Assembly (NCBI GenBank): GCA_017458125.1
Contig: JAFTGB010000003.1
Span: forward strand, 1-64,000
Length of the DNA: 64,000 bases
Direction: 5' to 3'
DNA from: Prevotella sp.
GTDB lineage: Bacteria > Bacteroidota > Bacteroidia > Bacteroidales > Bacteroidaceae
This document shows, piece after piece, positions 18,740 through 27,391 of the stretch (within the stretch, counting starts at the first letter, position 1; each line of letters begins with the position of its first letter). Position numbers and translations under genes: made by a program. Below the pieces are notes generated by a model. The model was not told the DNA's origin. It was given only the letters and a program-made list of their open reading frames with translations, and did no database searches.

Positions 18740-20445
18740 TGCACTTCGTACCATGACAATCCTTTCAAAGAAACAGCACCTTCCTCTTTTAATTCTTTAA
18801 GGATGTTTCCCAACAAACGGAGATTCTGCTCTTTCGTCTTATTGCTCGGCATTGCGACTTTCAGATACTCATAGATACCGTCACGCATAGTTCCATCCTC
18901 ACCTGCATTCTGAATAAACTGCATTGTCATTTGCTTTAGTTTTGAACGCTCCAAGCCACTGACACGAGTATATTCAGGCAATTGGTGTGTCATCTTAGCA
19001 ACACCCAATGAAATTTGATAATTAGGAGATTCTCCCTCAATCAGTCCCTTGTCCAATAATTCCTTTGCCGTTTCTTCGCTAATCTGGTGTCCTTTCTGCA
19101 CTGCATCAAGGGCGATACACTCATGCAAAGTAAGAGTCTTGTTCTCTTTCAGTATCTTTGTGTATTTTTCGTTGATGGCATTGCCATAGAGCCTCACACC
19201 AACAACTTTATTGACAGCATCAATCTCATAGTCAGGCATTGGGAAGTGACGTCGCCATTGCTCATCGAATATTTTCTTGATGCCGCGGCTTACAGTATCA
19301 ATCATATTGAAATGCACCATAGCCTTACAGAGACATTCGTTCCTAAAATGGCGCTGTGGTCCACGAATAGCCAAAGCCCTTTGCAAAGTGCCAGGAATGA
19401 AACTGCCACCATTCTCATAATACACATAGCCGGGATTCTCAACAAAGTTGATGCGCTCCTGTAATGTATAATCCTGATGTGCAATGGCATTATGCAAAGC
19501 CTCACGGATGCTGTAGTTGTCATACTGTTTCATCGTATCTGGGAACAAGGTTCCTCCTGGCAACTCACGCATGGTCAGATTGCGGATCTTTCCAAGAATC
19601 TCATCCACTGTCAATATGAATGGAGCCGTGAAATGTTCGTAACCAACAACATCTTCCTTTCCATCGCGTAGCGTCCATGTCACTTCCACAACCGCAGGCC
19701 TCAGTTTGAACACTGCCGTTGGTTTACCCAATAAGATGATGGCAGCACGAGTAAGTTTGCCTTCAATCATGATACCACTGTTACTCAGCAACTCTTCTAC
19801 CGACCAACCGTCAATTTCGTTGGCAGGAATTTTAGAGTGTACCTTTTTGTACATCACACGGGCTTTGGCAACTGCCAATTCATCTAAGTCTGCCAAAGTT
19901 GCATTTCCTACGATACCAGCCGACCAATCATCTGGAGCAAATAGTTGTTCCTCCAAAATAGCATTCAACCGTTCTGGAGTCAGTTCCACCAACGAGTCCT
20001 CTATCCGTTGCCATGCTTTGTTGTGGGCATAGACAGGTAACTTCGGCAGATGCTTTGGGAATATGTATCACCCAGACTTTCTTATGGGTATCCTCCGTGA
20101 TGAACTCCTCTATATCCAGTCCTTCACTTGACAGGTTGGCACACAGATTTGTCAGCCGGAGTGTTGCTTGTAGTTGTATGTATCCGTCCCGACTATCTTC
20201 AAAGTTTTATCTTCAACACCAACAACCAGATGCCCACCTTCCATGTTAGCCAGTGCCGACACGTAGGAAATGACATCATCCTTCTCGTGACCACTGAAGT
20301 CATTCTTCAGGTTCTTGAATTCCTTCCATTCGCAACTCTCATCCTCCTTTGGGGTATTGCTTGATGAGATATTGTTGTAATGCTTGTTCTCTTCAAATCT
20401 GATTACAAAACCGTTGCCCACAAGTGCTGTTCTGATTATTCTCAC
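18718..20445 (-). pseudogene. AlbA_2 (Schlafen-like) ATP-binding regulator, two frameshifts
   Basis: Two frames together encode a protein of about 575 residues of the COG2865 type. The N-terminal part (from 20445) has the AlbA_2 signature EWKEFKNL...VISYVSALANMEGGHLVVG. The C-terminal part (from 19992) has SIREALHNAIAHQDY, typical of the ATP-binding half, and a winged-helix end. Between them, a one-base loss near 20171 and an extra A near 20054-20056 break the frame. Repairing both gives a continuous NLQATLRLTNLCANL...WVIHIPKHLPKLPVYAHNK. The gene follows the restriction-modification genes on the same strand, as such regulators often do. Confidence 0.75.
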
Positions 20446-20495
20446 CTAATTATCAGTATTATCCTATACTTTGGGAGTTAGTGTATATCTACAAT

Positions 20496-20851
20496 CTAAA
20501 AAGGCAAATCAACGAATGCATCCTCTTCGCAAACGAAACAATTTGGCTCATAGATTTCGCTACGGGCAATGTCCTTTATCTTGAATCGGTAGTTGCCATA
20601 TACTTTGAAGTTATCATCAGTTCGTAACTGAAGATATAAATGCTCTCCTATTTTGCTAATTGCCTGATGATAAACTCTGACTCATCAAAACCAGACTCAA
20701 TAATCCACGGGTTTTCTTTCAGCAGATTATCTTGGGCTTCGTCAGCATTATGTCCAAAAGCGCATCCAAGAACTTGACAGTTCTCGACTTCCACGTTTTC
20801 ATTTGGGGCGATAGTATAGCCTTCCGTAGTATAGATAATGTATTCGTTCAT
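20496..20851 (-). pseudogene. Small unrecognised gene, probably frameshifted
   Basis: A 67-codon frame (MNEYIIYTTEGYTIAPNENV..., 20648-20851) starts 2 bp after the methyltransferase gene and could be complete. A second frame with clear coding character (IGEHLYLQLRTDDNFKVYGN...EEDAFVDLPF) runs on to a stop at 20496-20498 but has no start codon. Removing one A from the A4 run at the junction joins them as RQLAKIGEHLYLQL, giving about 118 residues. I do not recognise the family. Its position suggests an accessory gene of the restriction-modification island. Confidence 0.5.
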
Positions 20852-20853
20852 CT

Positions 20854-22581
20854 TTATTCAAGTTTGTCAAAAATTCGTCCAAGAATAGTATCTCTGTACG
20901 TCCGCAGGTATTGCAATTTCACGGGTATATATTCGGGCAGGCTCTCCAAGTATTCCAAATCGAAAACCAGTCGAGGCTCTGTGTCTTCACTCTCTGGTTG
21001 TACCTCTGCTTTCGTGCCGATGCGGGCAATGCGGATGAGGTATAAGTCGCGTACACCTTTTGCCTTGATGTAGGGCATGAAGTAATAGAGCTTGTTGAGG
21101 GCAATGGTTGAGGGGAAGGAGCGTGTCTTGCCCGTGTAGTAAATCTTTGTTGGCGTTTGCTCCAGAAAATAGGCTTGATTGTCCTTCTTGACGAGGCCGA
21201 TGAGCAGGCGCTTCTTCATATCAAGCTTGTAGTTCTTCCTCGGCAAATTAACAACCAGTTCATTCTTCTCATTAGCAAAGAGTCCCAAATCCAGCATGGG
21301 ACGAGCCTCACGTTGCAGGAAGATAGGATGATGGCTTACAGGTTCTTCGTCATAGATGGCACGATACAGGCATTTGCCAATCTGCTCTACCACGCCGCAG
21401 ACGAGGGCGTTGCCCATGAGAAAAGCTCGTCGGGCATCGCTGACTTCTGGATGGTATGTGTGATTGTCTGGGAACATGTTCAGACGCTCCAGTTCCAAGG
21501 GTATCAATCGTCGATGACGGCCAGACTTGCACTTGACAACGTGCTTGAATCGCGACGGAGAAGCGCCGCCCTCGCCAGTGATGATTGTTCTTGAAGGACG
21601 GTCTAAATAGTCTGGAAAGGCCATGCCACCTTCCGTGTATAGATATTCAAAACCTTCTTTGGATGTGCGGCTAATCTTTTTAGGCCCTTTCTCATATTCC
21701 CATTTAGGAAGCTCTTCGTCGGAAATGAAATACTCGTCTGGCACAAGGTCTTCGTCCACAAGGTAACCGCCAAGAGTCAGCCAAGTGCCTTCATAATGAG
21801 GTTCTACGTCGGCAGAGAATACCCATCTGCGAGCCATGATGCCAGCATTGCCGAATGGGCTTGAACTTTTACCCTTGCTGAAGTTGTCCGACACCTCAGA
21901 AATGGTTCCTTCAATCTCGAACTTCGACATAGTACGCTGAACGAGAGTTGCAGGGAAAGCCTCTGCCATTACTCCGTCGTAAAGCATCCATTCCTCCAAC
22001 CCCTGCATCTTCTGTGCAACGGTGGAATCTTCACGATAACCAACGATGTAGGTTCTGCGGCGACGTTGTGGCATACCATAGTCAGCGGCATTTATTATTC
22101 TCCATTCCACGATGTAGCCAAGGTCAGAGAGTGAGGCCAGAATAATCGCGAAGTCGCGCCCACGCTGTGATGCAGGAGAGTTGATGAGACGGTCAACATT
22201 CTCAAAGAACAAATAGGCAGGGCGTTGCTTTCCCTTCTCTTGAAGAATACGATAGATTTGCCACCAAAGTACACCTTTCTTGCCTGTGATGCCGCCTGAC
22301 TTACTGAGAGAAGCAGCTACGCTATAGTCTTGACAAGGGAAACCTCCGACTAACAAGTCATGGTCGGGAATGTCTGCTGTCTTGACATTATTGATGTCAC
22401 GGTTCGAGTGGCCTCGCTCACCAAAGCGAGCACGGTAGACGATAGATGCGTCCTGATGCACTGTCGAAGGTTCCCACTGGTTGTTCCATACAGTCATGTA
22501 TGCATCCGATGCTCCTTCAAGGCCGATGCGAAAGCCACCCACACCGGCGAAAAGTTCTACAACACGAATAAGATTAGGCAT
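20854..22581 (-). CDS. DNA (cytosine-5) methyltransferase
   Basis: A 575-residue C5-cytosine methyltransferase. Motif I is ELFAGVGGF (residues 9-17), motif IV GGFPCQDYSVA with catalytic Cys83, motif VI ENVD (127-130), motif VIII QRRRR (172-176), and the C-terminal motifs RLNMFPD and MGNALVCGVVEQI. The stretch between and after gives room for a target-recognition domain and a C-terminal extension of about 150 residues unusual for small type II enzymes. It overlaps the endonuclease gene by 8 bp and should protect host DNA at the site that enzyme cuts. Confidence 0.93.
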   Translation of the reverse strand: MPNLIRVVELFAGVGGFRIGLEGASDAYMTVWNNQWEPSTVHQDASIVYRARFGERGHSNRDINNVKTADIPDHDLLVGGFPCQDYSVAASLSKSGGITGKKGVLWWQIYRILQEKGKQRPAYLFFENVDRLINSPASQRGRDFAIILASLSDLGYIVEWRIINAADYGMPQRRRRTYIVGYREDSTVAQKMQGLEEWMLYDGVMAEAFPATLVQRTMSKFEIEGTISEVSDNFSKGKSSSPFGNAGIMARRWVFSADVEPHYEGTWLTLGGYLVDEDLVPDEYFISDEELPKWEYEKGPKKISRTSKEGFEYLYTEGGMAFPDYLDRPSRTIITGEGGASPSRFKHVVKCKSGRHRRLIPLELERLNMFPDNHTYHPEVSDARRAFLMGNALVCGVVEQIGKCLYRAIYDEEPVSHHPIFLQREARPMLDLGLFANEKNELVVNLPRKNYKLDMKKRLLIGLVKKDNQAYFLEQTPTKIYYTGKTRSFPSTIALNKLYYFMPYIKAKGVRDLYLIRIARIGTKAEVQPESEDTEPRLVFDLEYLESLPEYIPVKLQYLRTYRDTILGRIFDKLE

Positions 22582-24043
22582 TGTTCTCGTTTATAAGTTT
22601 TAATACCGTGTGTCTGTTTAGCCAAATAGATTGCGGCATCATTTTTAGGCCGTTAATGACTAATGTCTTGTGTTTGTCATCGGAAGTAGAAGCTCCGCCA
22701 CGCACAAAGACATCGTTCTCTGATGCTTTCGGAAAATTAGGTGCCTCCCGATACGAACCAGTCACATTCATTATCGGCTCTCCATTGTCATCGTATTCTC
22801 TTATAAGTCGCAAAGTGCGATTTGAAATAAGATTTCGAACCTGCTCCCATACTTTGCGCACACTATGCTGAATGAACTCTTCGCTAAAGAAGATTCTCTT
22901 GAAACCTTTGAACACAACTCCTGCAGCGGTATGTTGATAGATGATGAAGAGGAAATGGTGGCCTGCAAAATAATCGTAAATGGCAGAATCTTCAAACGAT
23001 TCTTCCTCTGTCCATGAAACTAAATTTGGCAAGAAGAGCTTCATGTCTTCTTTACCAGACCCCGTTGCGCGTAGTGGAACACTTTTTGCGATTACACCGA
23101 TTTTTGCAAAATCCTCAATGTCATTCAGTTTCTTGGCTTTACTGCCGAACATGTGTGTGACAACTTGCTCTGCAAAGTTCTTTACATCGCGGTTGAATTC
23201 TATGCCCAATATGTCTGCTATCTCATTAAACGTTTTGCCCTGGAATTGAGCAGTCATCTGCTGGCACTTTGTATCAATATCTGCATATTTCGTAATCTTC
23301 TGTGGGAGCTGGTCGTATTTCTTGCCTGTGAAATATTGATTCGCTATTTGTGTAGCAAACGACCTCTTCAGCCGGAAACGCGGCGGGTTGGGGTACTTAG
23401 GTGCTGTGTCAATCAACATCAACTGACCACGTAACTCATGGGATAGTCTCGGATATTGTTCAGCACGCTCACTTTCTGTGCGGTAGTCCCGCTGAATTAC
23501 TATCAAAAAATCACGAACTAACAGCCAATCCTGCCTCAAAAGTAGTTTGTTCTCGTCACTGAACTGGTAGAACTGAAAACCCAAGATGGGGAATTGCTTG
23601 TAGCCTTCTAACTTCACTGTTTCGGCAGAGTTGTACCAATAGTAAACCCAAAGCAGATGTGCCAACTTGTGCCAGAAGTTGGATGACTCAAATTCTTCAT
23701 GCACAATCTTGTCTATAGAAACAGCGGTAACGCTGACAGGCTCTTTACATTCAAAAAGGTATGGTGAATCATTTTTCTTTGGTTTCACCATGCCCGTTGT
23801 CTTTATCTCTGTAAGTTCACCGTCAACAATAATGTCTGGTTCTTGCAAGCTATCCTTGTTACATCCCAAAACAGACACTTCGATAATGTCGCCAGCAATG
23901 CCTTTTACCTTTTCGCGCCCAGCATGGAGCTTGAATAATCCAGCATTGTCAACATCTTCCAGCGTCTGACCAATTACAGCAGAAAGCAAAGTATCTACTT
24001 GGGACCGAGTGAATATTCTTGATTTGTCTTTTGAATTTTTCAT
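22574..24043 (-). CDS. Sau3AI/MutH-family type II restriction endonuclease
   Basis: A 489-residue protein, the same length I remember for Sau3AI. The N-terminal MutH-like domain has the catalytic series Asp70 (PDIIVDG), Glu79 and Lys81 (ELTEIKTT). A second MutH-like half includes AGHHFLFIIYQ and FKGFKRIFFSEE, and the C-terminus has VRGG...QSIWLNRHTV, aligning with the end of Sau3AI. Sau3AI cuts GATC and pairs with a C5 methyltransferase, as here, so GATC is my guess for the site. Three iterons and a damaged HTH gene lie upstream. Confidence 0.8.
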   Translation of the reverse strand: MKNSKDKSRIFTRSQVDTLLSAVIGQTLEDVDNAGLFKLHAGREKVKGIAGDIIEVSVLGCNKDSLQEPDIIVDGELTEIKTTGMVKPKKNDSPYLFECKEPVSVTAVSIDKIVHEEFESSNFWHKLAHLLWVYYWYNSAETVKLEGYKQFPILGFQFYQFSDENKLLLRQDWLLVRDFLIVIQRDYRTESERAEQYPRLSHELRGQLMLIDTAPKYPNPPRFRLKRSFATQIANQYFTGKKYDQLPQKITKYADIDTKCQQMTAQFQGKTFNEIADILGIEFNRDVKNFAEQVVTHMFGSKAKKLNDIEDFAKIGVIAKSVPLRATGSGKEDMKLFLPNLVSWTEEESFEDSAIYDYFAGHHFLFIIYQHTAAGVVFKGFKRIFFSEEFIQHSVRKVWEQVRNLISNRTLRLIREYDDNGEPIMNVTGSYREAPNFPKASENDVFVRGGASTSDDKHKTLVINGLKMMPQSIWLNRHTVLKLINENNA

Positions 24044-24138
24044 TCTATATAGATGGATTTGTATTATTACTGTAGACTGAAACGATAGACAAGCTTCGTA
24101 TTTAATTGTATCATGTATATATAATATCTATATTTGAC

Positions 24139-24192
24139 TTACCCACTAATTTTCCCGAGTTACCCATTAAGTGTTTTATAGTTACCCACTAA
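24139..24192. promoter_or_regulatory. Three phased iterons upstream of the endonuclease
   Basis: The 11-mer TTACCCACTAA occurs at 24139-24149 and 24182-24192, with TTACCCATTAA at 24160-24170. Start-to-start distances are 21 and 22 bp, two helical turns, so all copies face one side of the DNA. They fill the gap between the HTH gene and the endonuclease gene. Direct repeats of this kind suit an operator for the adjacent HTH protein, by analogy with controller proteins of restriction systems. Confidence 0.6.
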
Positions 24193-24193
24193 C

Positions 24194-24462
24194 TCAAAAA
24201 GAGGGGTGTTCCATTTGACTTTTCTTTGTTCTTGCCAAATCTGTCAGTTCCACATCAAGCAGGTCTGCAATTCTTAGATATGTTTCCATTGTTGGCTGGC
24301 AGTCATTAGTACACCATTTTGATACGGTAGTAGGCGCACACCCCAACTGCTCTGCCAACCACTTATTGGTTCTTTGGTATCCCTCCACGAGACACTCAAT
24401 AGTCTCGCGGCACCTTCCTTCTCTGCAGGCACGACTTTGATGTGATTAATGTCTTTGTCCAT
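24194..24462 (-). pseudogene. XRE-type HTH regulator interrupted by a palindrome
   Basis: The 3' frame (24194-24388, GTG start) encodes RTNKWLAEQLGCAPTTVSKW...TMETYLRIADLLDVELTDL, a complete Xre/Cro-type helix-turn-helix. The normal N-terminus (MDKDINHIKVVPAEK, from the ATG at 24462) is present but out of frame because a palindromic insertion of about 40 bp separates the two. Either the HTH is made from the internal GTG or the gene is dead. It is the first gene of the restriction-modification operon and would be its controller. Confidence 0.65.
24376..24414. repeat. Palindromic insertion in the HTH gene
   Basis: CGAGAC (24388-24393) and GTCTCG (24402-24407) form the core of an imperfect palindrome that extends to GGTAT and CACC at its ends. 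Removing about 40 bp here would rejoin the two HTH frames as AEK-RTNKW. Confidence 0.55.
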
Positions 24463-24486
24463 AATGGATTTCTATTGTTCTTGGTA

Positions 24487-24494
24487 CAAAGTTA
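24487..24494 (-). promoter_or_regulatory. Promoter -7 of the restriction-modification operon
   Basis: A perfect TAACTTTG on the minus strand, 25 bp before the HTH ATG at 24462. A good -33 element is not evident. Confidence 0.6.
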
Positions 24495-24609
24495 CATATT
24501 TTCTCTGACAGAACACACTAAACATTCGTATATTTAGCAAATAATCACATTTTAATCTTATTTTCCCCACTTTTCTGTATGCTTTGGGCGGTGAAGTTCA
24601 CATTACGCT

Positions 24610-24770
24610 TCAACACGAACGGGGATTCCACAGATTAGTGGTACATGATAACTTACAGGAGAACTGCGCCATCGAATTGTTGAGGGTGATGTGCACTATA
24701 ATGGGTGTCTTTCCTCGTTTGTCTGTGCTACCTTTCTTCTGGTACAGCAGCACCTTGAATAACAACTTAC
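24610..24770 (-). pseudogene. Relic of a Bacteroidota tyrosine integrase N-terminus
   Basis: The minus strand reads FKVLLYQKKGSTDKRGKTPI and then IVHITLNNSMAQFSCKL...TTNLWNPRS before a stop. This matches the arm-binding N-terminal domain of Bacteroidota phage/transposon integrases (F-L-KK...G-PI-RIT-N...QFSCKL...LWD). Start codon, SAM-like and catalytic domains are missing. It marks the old boundary of a mobile element that carried the restriction-modification genes. Confidence 0.6.
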
Positions 24771-25000
24771 ACAGAAATCAATGTAATAACTTCCACATTT
24801 CAAACTCCCTTGATTTCCTGTGGAATAGTAACGTCAGTAAACGCCTTCTCCCTTCAGCCAGGCCCAACGAGTGGCACCGCATTTAATGCACCATCAGTAC
24901 ATGACAGCATCAGTGCTGGTGGTAGAGAGAGAGGGTCATTATAAAACCGCGTTATTCAAAAATAAAACACTGAAAAAAATTGTTTTTCAAAATAAATATA
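24771..25000. other. Non-coding decay region
   Basis: No coding frame, RNA gene or clear element is visible here. The stretch lies between the integrase relic and the toxin-antitoxin relic and is probably leftover mobile DNA. Confidence 0.4.
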
Positions 25001-25008
25001 TAACTTTG
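25001..25008 (+). promoter_or_regulatory. Surviving promoter of a toxin-antitoxin relic
   Basis: TAACTTTG followed by CAGCC, nine bases before an ATG at 25017. A TTG lies 18 bp upstream of it. The promoter looks intact although the genes are not. Confidence 0.6.
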
Positions 25009-25016
25009 CAGCCGAG

Positions 25017-25232
25017 ATGAGAATAGTATCACATAGGAAGATTGACTTCCCCGCAACTGACTATGTAGGCAATCAGCATTAAATGACCCAAAAGCAACTG
25101 GCTGCAGAAATAGGTATAAGCACTTCTCGCATCAGCGATGATGTCTCAGGACGCGCTGAACCAACTCTAAAAATAGCACGTCTGCTGTGTACCACACTTG
25201 GCATTAGCCCTGCAGCGATGTTAGGCTGTTAA
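25017..25232 (+). pseudogene. HigB/HigA toxin-antitoxin relic
   Basis: An ATG at 25017 opens MRIVSHRKID, the usual start of HigB-type toxins, but stops after 21 codons (TAA 25080-25082). An overlapping ATG at 25083 opens a 49-codon frame, MTQKQLAAEIGISTSRISD...GRAEPTLKIARLLCTTLGI, which is the HTH part of a HigA antitoxin. The toxin body and antitoxin N-terminus are deleted. The short HTH peptide could still be made and bind DNA, but the toxin is gone. Confidence 0.6.
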
Positions 25233-25248
25233 ACAGAATAAAGAAGAC

Positions 25249-25950
25249 ATGATAGAGATAAAAGACTTAAAGAAGCAGTTTGGCGAAACGACAGCCTGCG
25301 ATATTCCCTCGTTTACCATCAACGACGGGGATATTCTGGGACTGGTAGGTAACAACGGTGCAGGCAAGACCACCCTCTTCCGCCTGCTGCTTGACCTGCT
25401 GCAGCCCGATGGCGGCTCCGTGTGGATTGACGGTGTCAACCCTGCCGACTCAGAGTCGTGGAAACTGCACGTCGGAGCCTACATCGACGAGGGCTTCCTC
25501 ATCGACTTCCTCACGCCGGAGGAGTATTTTGCCTTCCTCGGCAAGGTGTCAGGCATCAGCCAGACCGATGTCGACCAGCGCCTGTCACGCTACGAGCATT
25601 TCTGCAGTAGCGAAATCTTCGGGCAGAAGAAGCTGATACGCAACCTGTCTGCCGGCAACAAGATGAAGGTTGGCATCATCTCCGCACTCTTCCGCCAGCC
25701 CAAGACCGTCATCCTCGACGAGCCTTTCAACTTCCTCGACCCCACCAGTCAGGTACTGCTCAAACACCTGCTGCGCGACTATTCCCAGGAGACGGGGTCC
25801 ACCATCATCATCTCCAGCCACAACCTGCAGCACACCATCGACATTTCCTCACGCATCGCGTTGTTAGAGCACGGCGTCATCATCCGCGACCTGCCCAACA
25901 AGGAAGGCAGTGCCGCACCCGAGCTGGAAGCCTACTTCGGCGCGGAGTAA
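25249..25950 (+). CDS. ABC transporter ATP-binding protein
   Basis: A 233-residue ATPase subunit: Walker A GNNGAGKTT (about residues 35-43), signature LSAGNKMK, Walker B TVILDEPF and the switch region ISSHNL. The protein resembles ATPases that work with DUF5687-type or ABC-2 permeases in Bacteroidota. No permease gene is adjacent: upstream is a decayed toxin-antitoxin locus and downstream genes face the other way. It is either an orphan or partnered with a distant subunit. Confidence 0.88.
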   Translation: MIEIKDLKKQFGETTACDIPSFTINDGDILGLVGNNGAGKTTLFRLLLDLLQPDGGSVWIDGVNPADSESWKLHVGAYIDEGFLIDFLTPEEYFAFLGKVSGISQTDVDQRLSRYEHFCSSEIFGQKKLIRNLSAGNKMKVGIISALFRQPKTVILDEPFNFLDPTSQVLLKHLLRDYSQETGSTIIISSHNLQHTIDISSRIALLEHGVIIRDLPNKEGSAAPELEAYFGAE

Positions 25951-25970
25951 CCGTCAGCCATCACGCCACG

Positions 25971-26714
25971 CTACCTGACGGTGATGTGGAAACAGCCTTG
26001 CTTGACTTCGTACTTGATGTAGCAACGCCCTTCCTCCCGCTTGTCGCGTAACACCTCAGAGAGCACCCATTTCAAGGTGTCGTTACGCACTTCGCGTCCG
26101 ACGGGACGATAGCGGTTGTAGCAGATATCGAAGGTCGTGCCGAAAAGGTGGCAGGAACGCTCCGTAGCGTTCTGGTTTCTCCGCTGCAGCTTGGCCACGT
26201 CGTCCATAGAGCGCAGCACACTCGTCACTATCATCTTCTGCATAGGTACCCCTTTGACATAGAGGCTGTCGTAGAAAGCCTCGCCAATGTCCTGCAGCAG
26301 GATGGCAGCTCTCGGCACCAAGTATGGAATACTGCTGCTCAGGCGATCGACATGGAAATAAGGACTCTCACCGATATACACCAGTTCCTTCTTGCGACGC
26401 TCAGCGTCCTCGCGGTTTCTGACCGGCCGCACTCCCCACTTCTCGGCAGCCACAATCTGCACGCTCTGGCTGTCGGGGAAAGCAGCCTTGTAACTGGGCA
26501 CACTCCATATCCGGTGGTGGCCCGCCGAGGTCACCCAGTCAGCTTTCTGCTCCGTCACGGGTACGACCTCAGCCTCCTTACTGCTACTGTCAGCCCACAC
26601 CCTGATGACGGCCAGCAGGGCTACGACGGCAAAGAAGCCCAGCGTGAACTGCCGCTTCGTCATGTGCCGTACCGCCTTTATGATTTTCCTTATCTGCTTC
26701 ATCATCTGCGACAT
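25971..26714 (-). CDS. DUF5715 protein, membrane-anchored, M15-like
   Basis: A 247-residue protein with an N-terminal membrane anchor (FTLGFFAVVALLAVIRVW) and a periplasmic domain matching DUF5715. The segment ERSCHLFGTTFDICYNRY resembles the His-x(6)-Asp metal pair of M15 peptidoglycan D,D-peptidases, and the preceding MIVTSVLRSMDDVAKLQRRN fits the same fold. A peptidoglycan role is inferred. It overlaps the upstream TPR gene by 13 bp. Confidence 0.65.
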   Translation of the reverse strand: MSQMMKQIRKIIKAVRHMTKRQFTLGFFAVVALLAVIRVWADSSSKEAEVVPVTEQKADWVTSAGHHRIWSVPSYKAAFPDSQSVQIVAAEKWGVRPVRNREDAERRKKELVYIGESPYFHVDRLSSSIPYLVPRAAILLQDIGEAFYDSLYVKGVPMQKMIVTSVLRSMDDVAKLQRRNQNATERSCHLFGTTFDICYNRYRPVGREVRNDTLKWVLSEVLRDKREEGRCYIKYEVKQGCFHITVR

Positions 26715-27391
26715 TTATCATACCATTCTTTAAGCATACCACGCGGAACACCGCGACGCACGGCGTGATCCAAGACACGGCGTGCCTCCTCGCGACGCTC
26801 CAACACCAACAGCAGGTCGACATGTGAAACCACGTAAAGCGGATTGAGCGGTTCCAACTGTTCGGCACGGTGCCAGTCGTAGAGGGCAGCCTCATCCTGC
26901 TTCATTTCGCGTTCCAGATTAGCCCGTGCAGCATAGGCCACAGCCGAGTCGGCATGAAATTCGATGACCTGATTGAACTGGTTCAGCGCATCCTGTCTTT
27001 GGCCCATCATCTGAAGGACGACAGCCAGCGAAAGGCGTGCCTCGAAATGACGGGGATGAACCGCCAGCAAGCTCTCATAATCGGTACGTGCCAGTTCATA
27101 TCGGTGCAGATGTGTATTGGCGTATGCCCGATAGAAAAGGGCGGCAGGATTGTGAGGTTCCTTTTGCAGCACAAGGGCATACTCGTCAACGGCATACTGC
27201 CACTGCTTGAGTTGCAGATTGGCAGCAGCCTTGCGCAGGTGCAGGTCGGTAGACCAAGGCTGGGTGGCTATCTGCCGGTTGAGCACCGTCAGCGAGTCAC
27301 GCCAGCGTTGGTTGTCCTGAGCCTGCGCCGTGTGTTGCAGTAGCACTGCAACACACAGGACTAAGCCTTTAAGATATAGTCTACGATCCAT
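26702..27391 (-). CDS. Secreted TPR-repeat protein
   Basis: A 229-residue protein with a signal peptide (VLLQHTAQA) and about five tetratricopeptide repeats, recognisable as [40 protein letters not shown] and [20 protein letters not shown]. It probably acts as a periplasmic scaffold. Its start overlaps leuB by 31 bp and its end overlaps the DUF5715 gene, so it is translated within the leu transcript although no link to leucine synthesis is evident. Confidence 0.75.
   Translation of the reverse strand: MDRRLYLKGLVLCVAVLLQHTAQAQDNQRWRDSLTVLNRQIATQPWSTDLHLRKAAANLQLKQWQYAVDEYALVLQKEPHNPAALFYRAYANTHLHRYELARTDYESLLAVHPRHFEARLSLAVVLQMMGQRQDALNQFNQVIEFHADSAVAYAARANLEREMKQDEAALYDWHRAEQLEPLNPLYVVSHVDLLLVLERREEARRVLDHAVRRGVPRGMLKEWYDKCRR

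Noticed and set aside
24584..24886. Plus-strand 100-codon open frame in the restriction island
   Set aside because: Its sequence has no recognisable character, and the opposite strand carries a clear integrase fragment in the same place.
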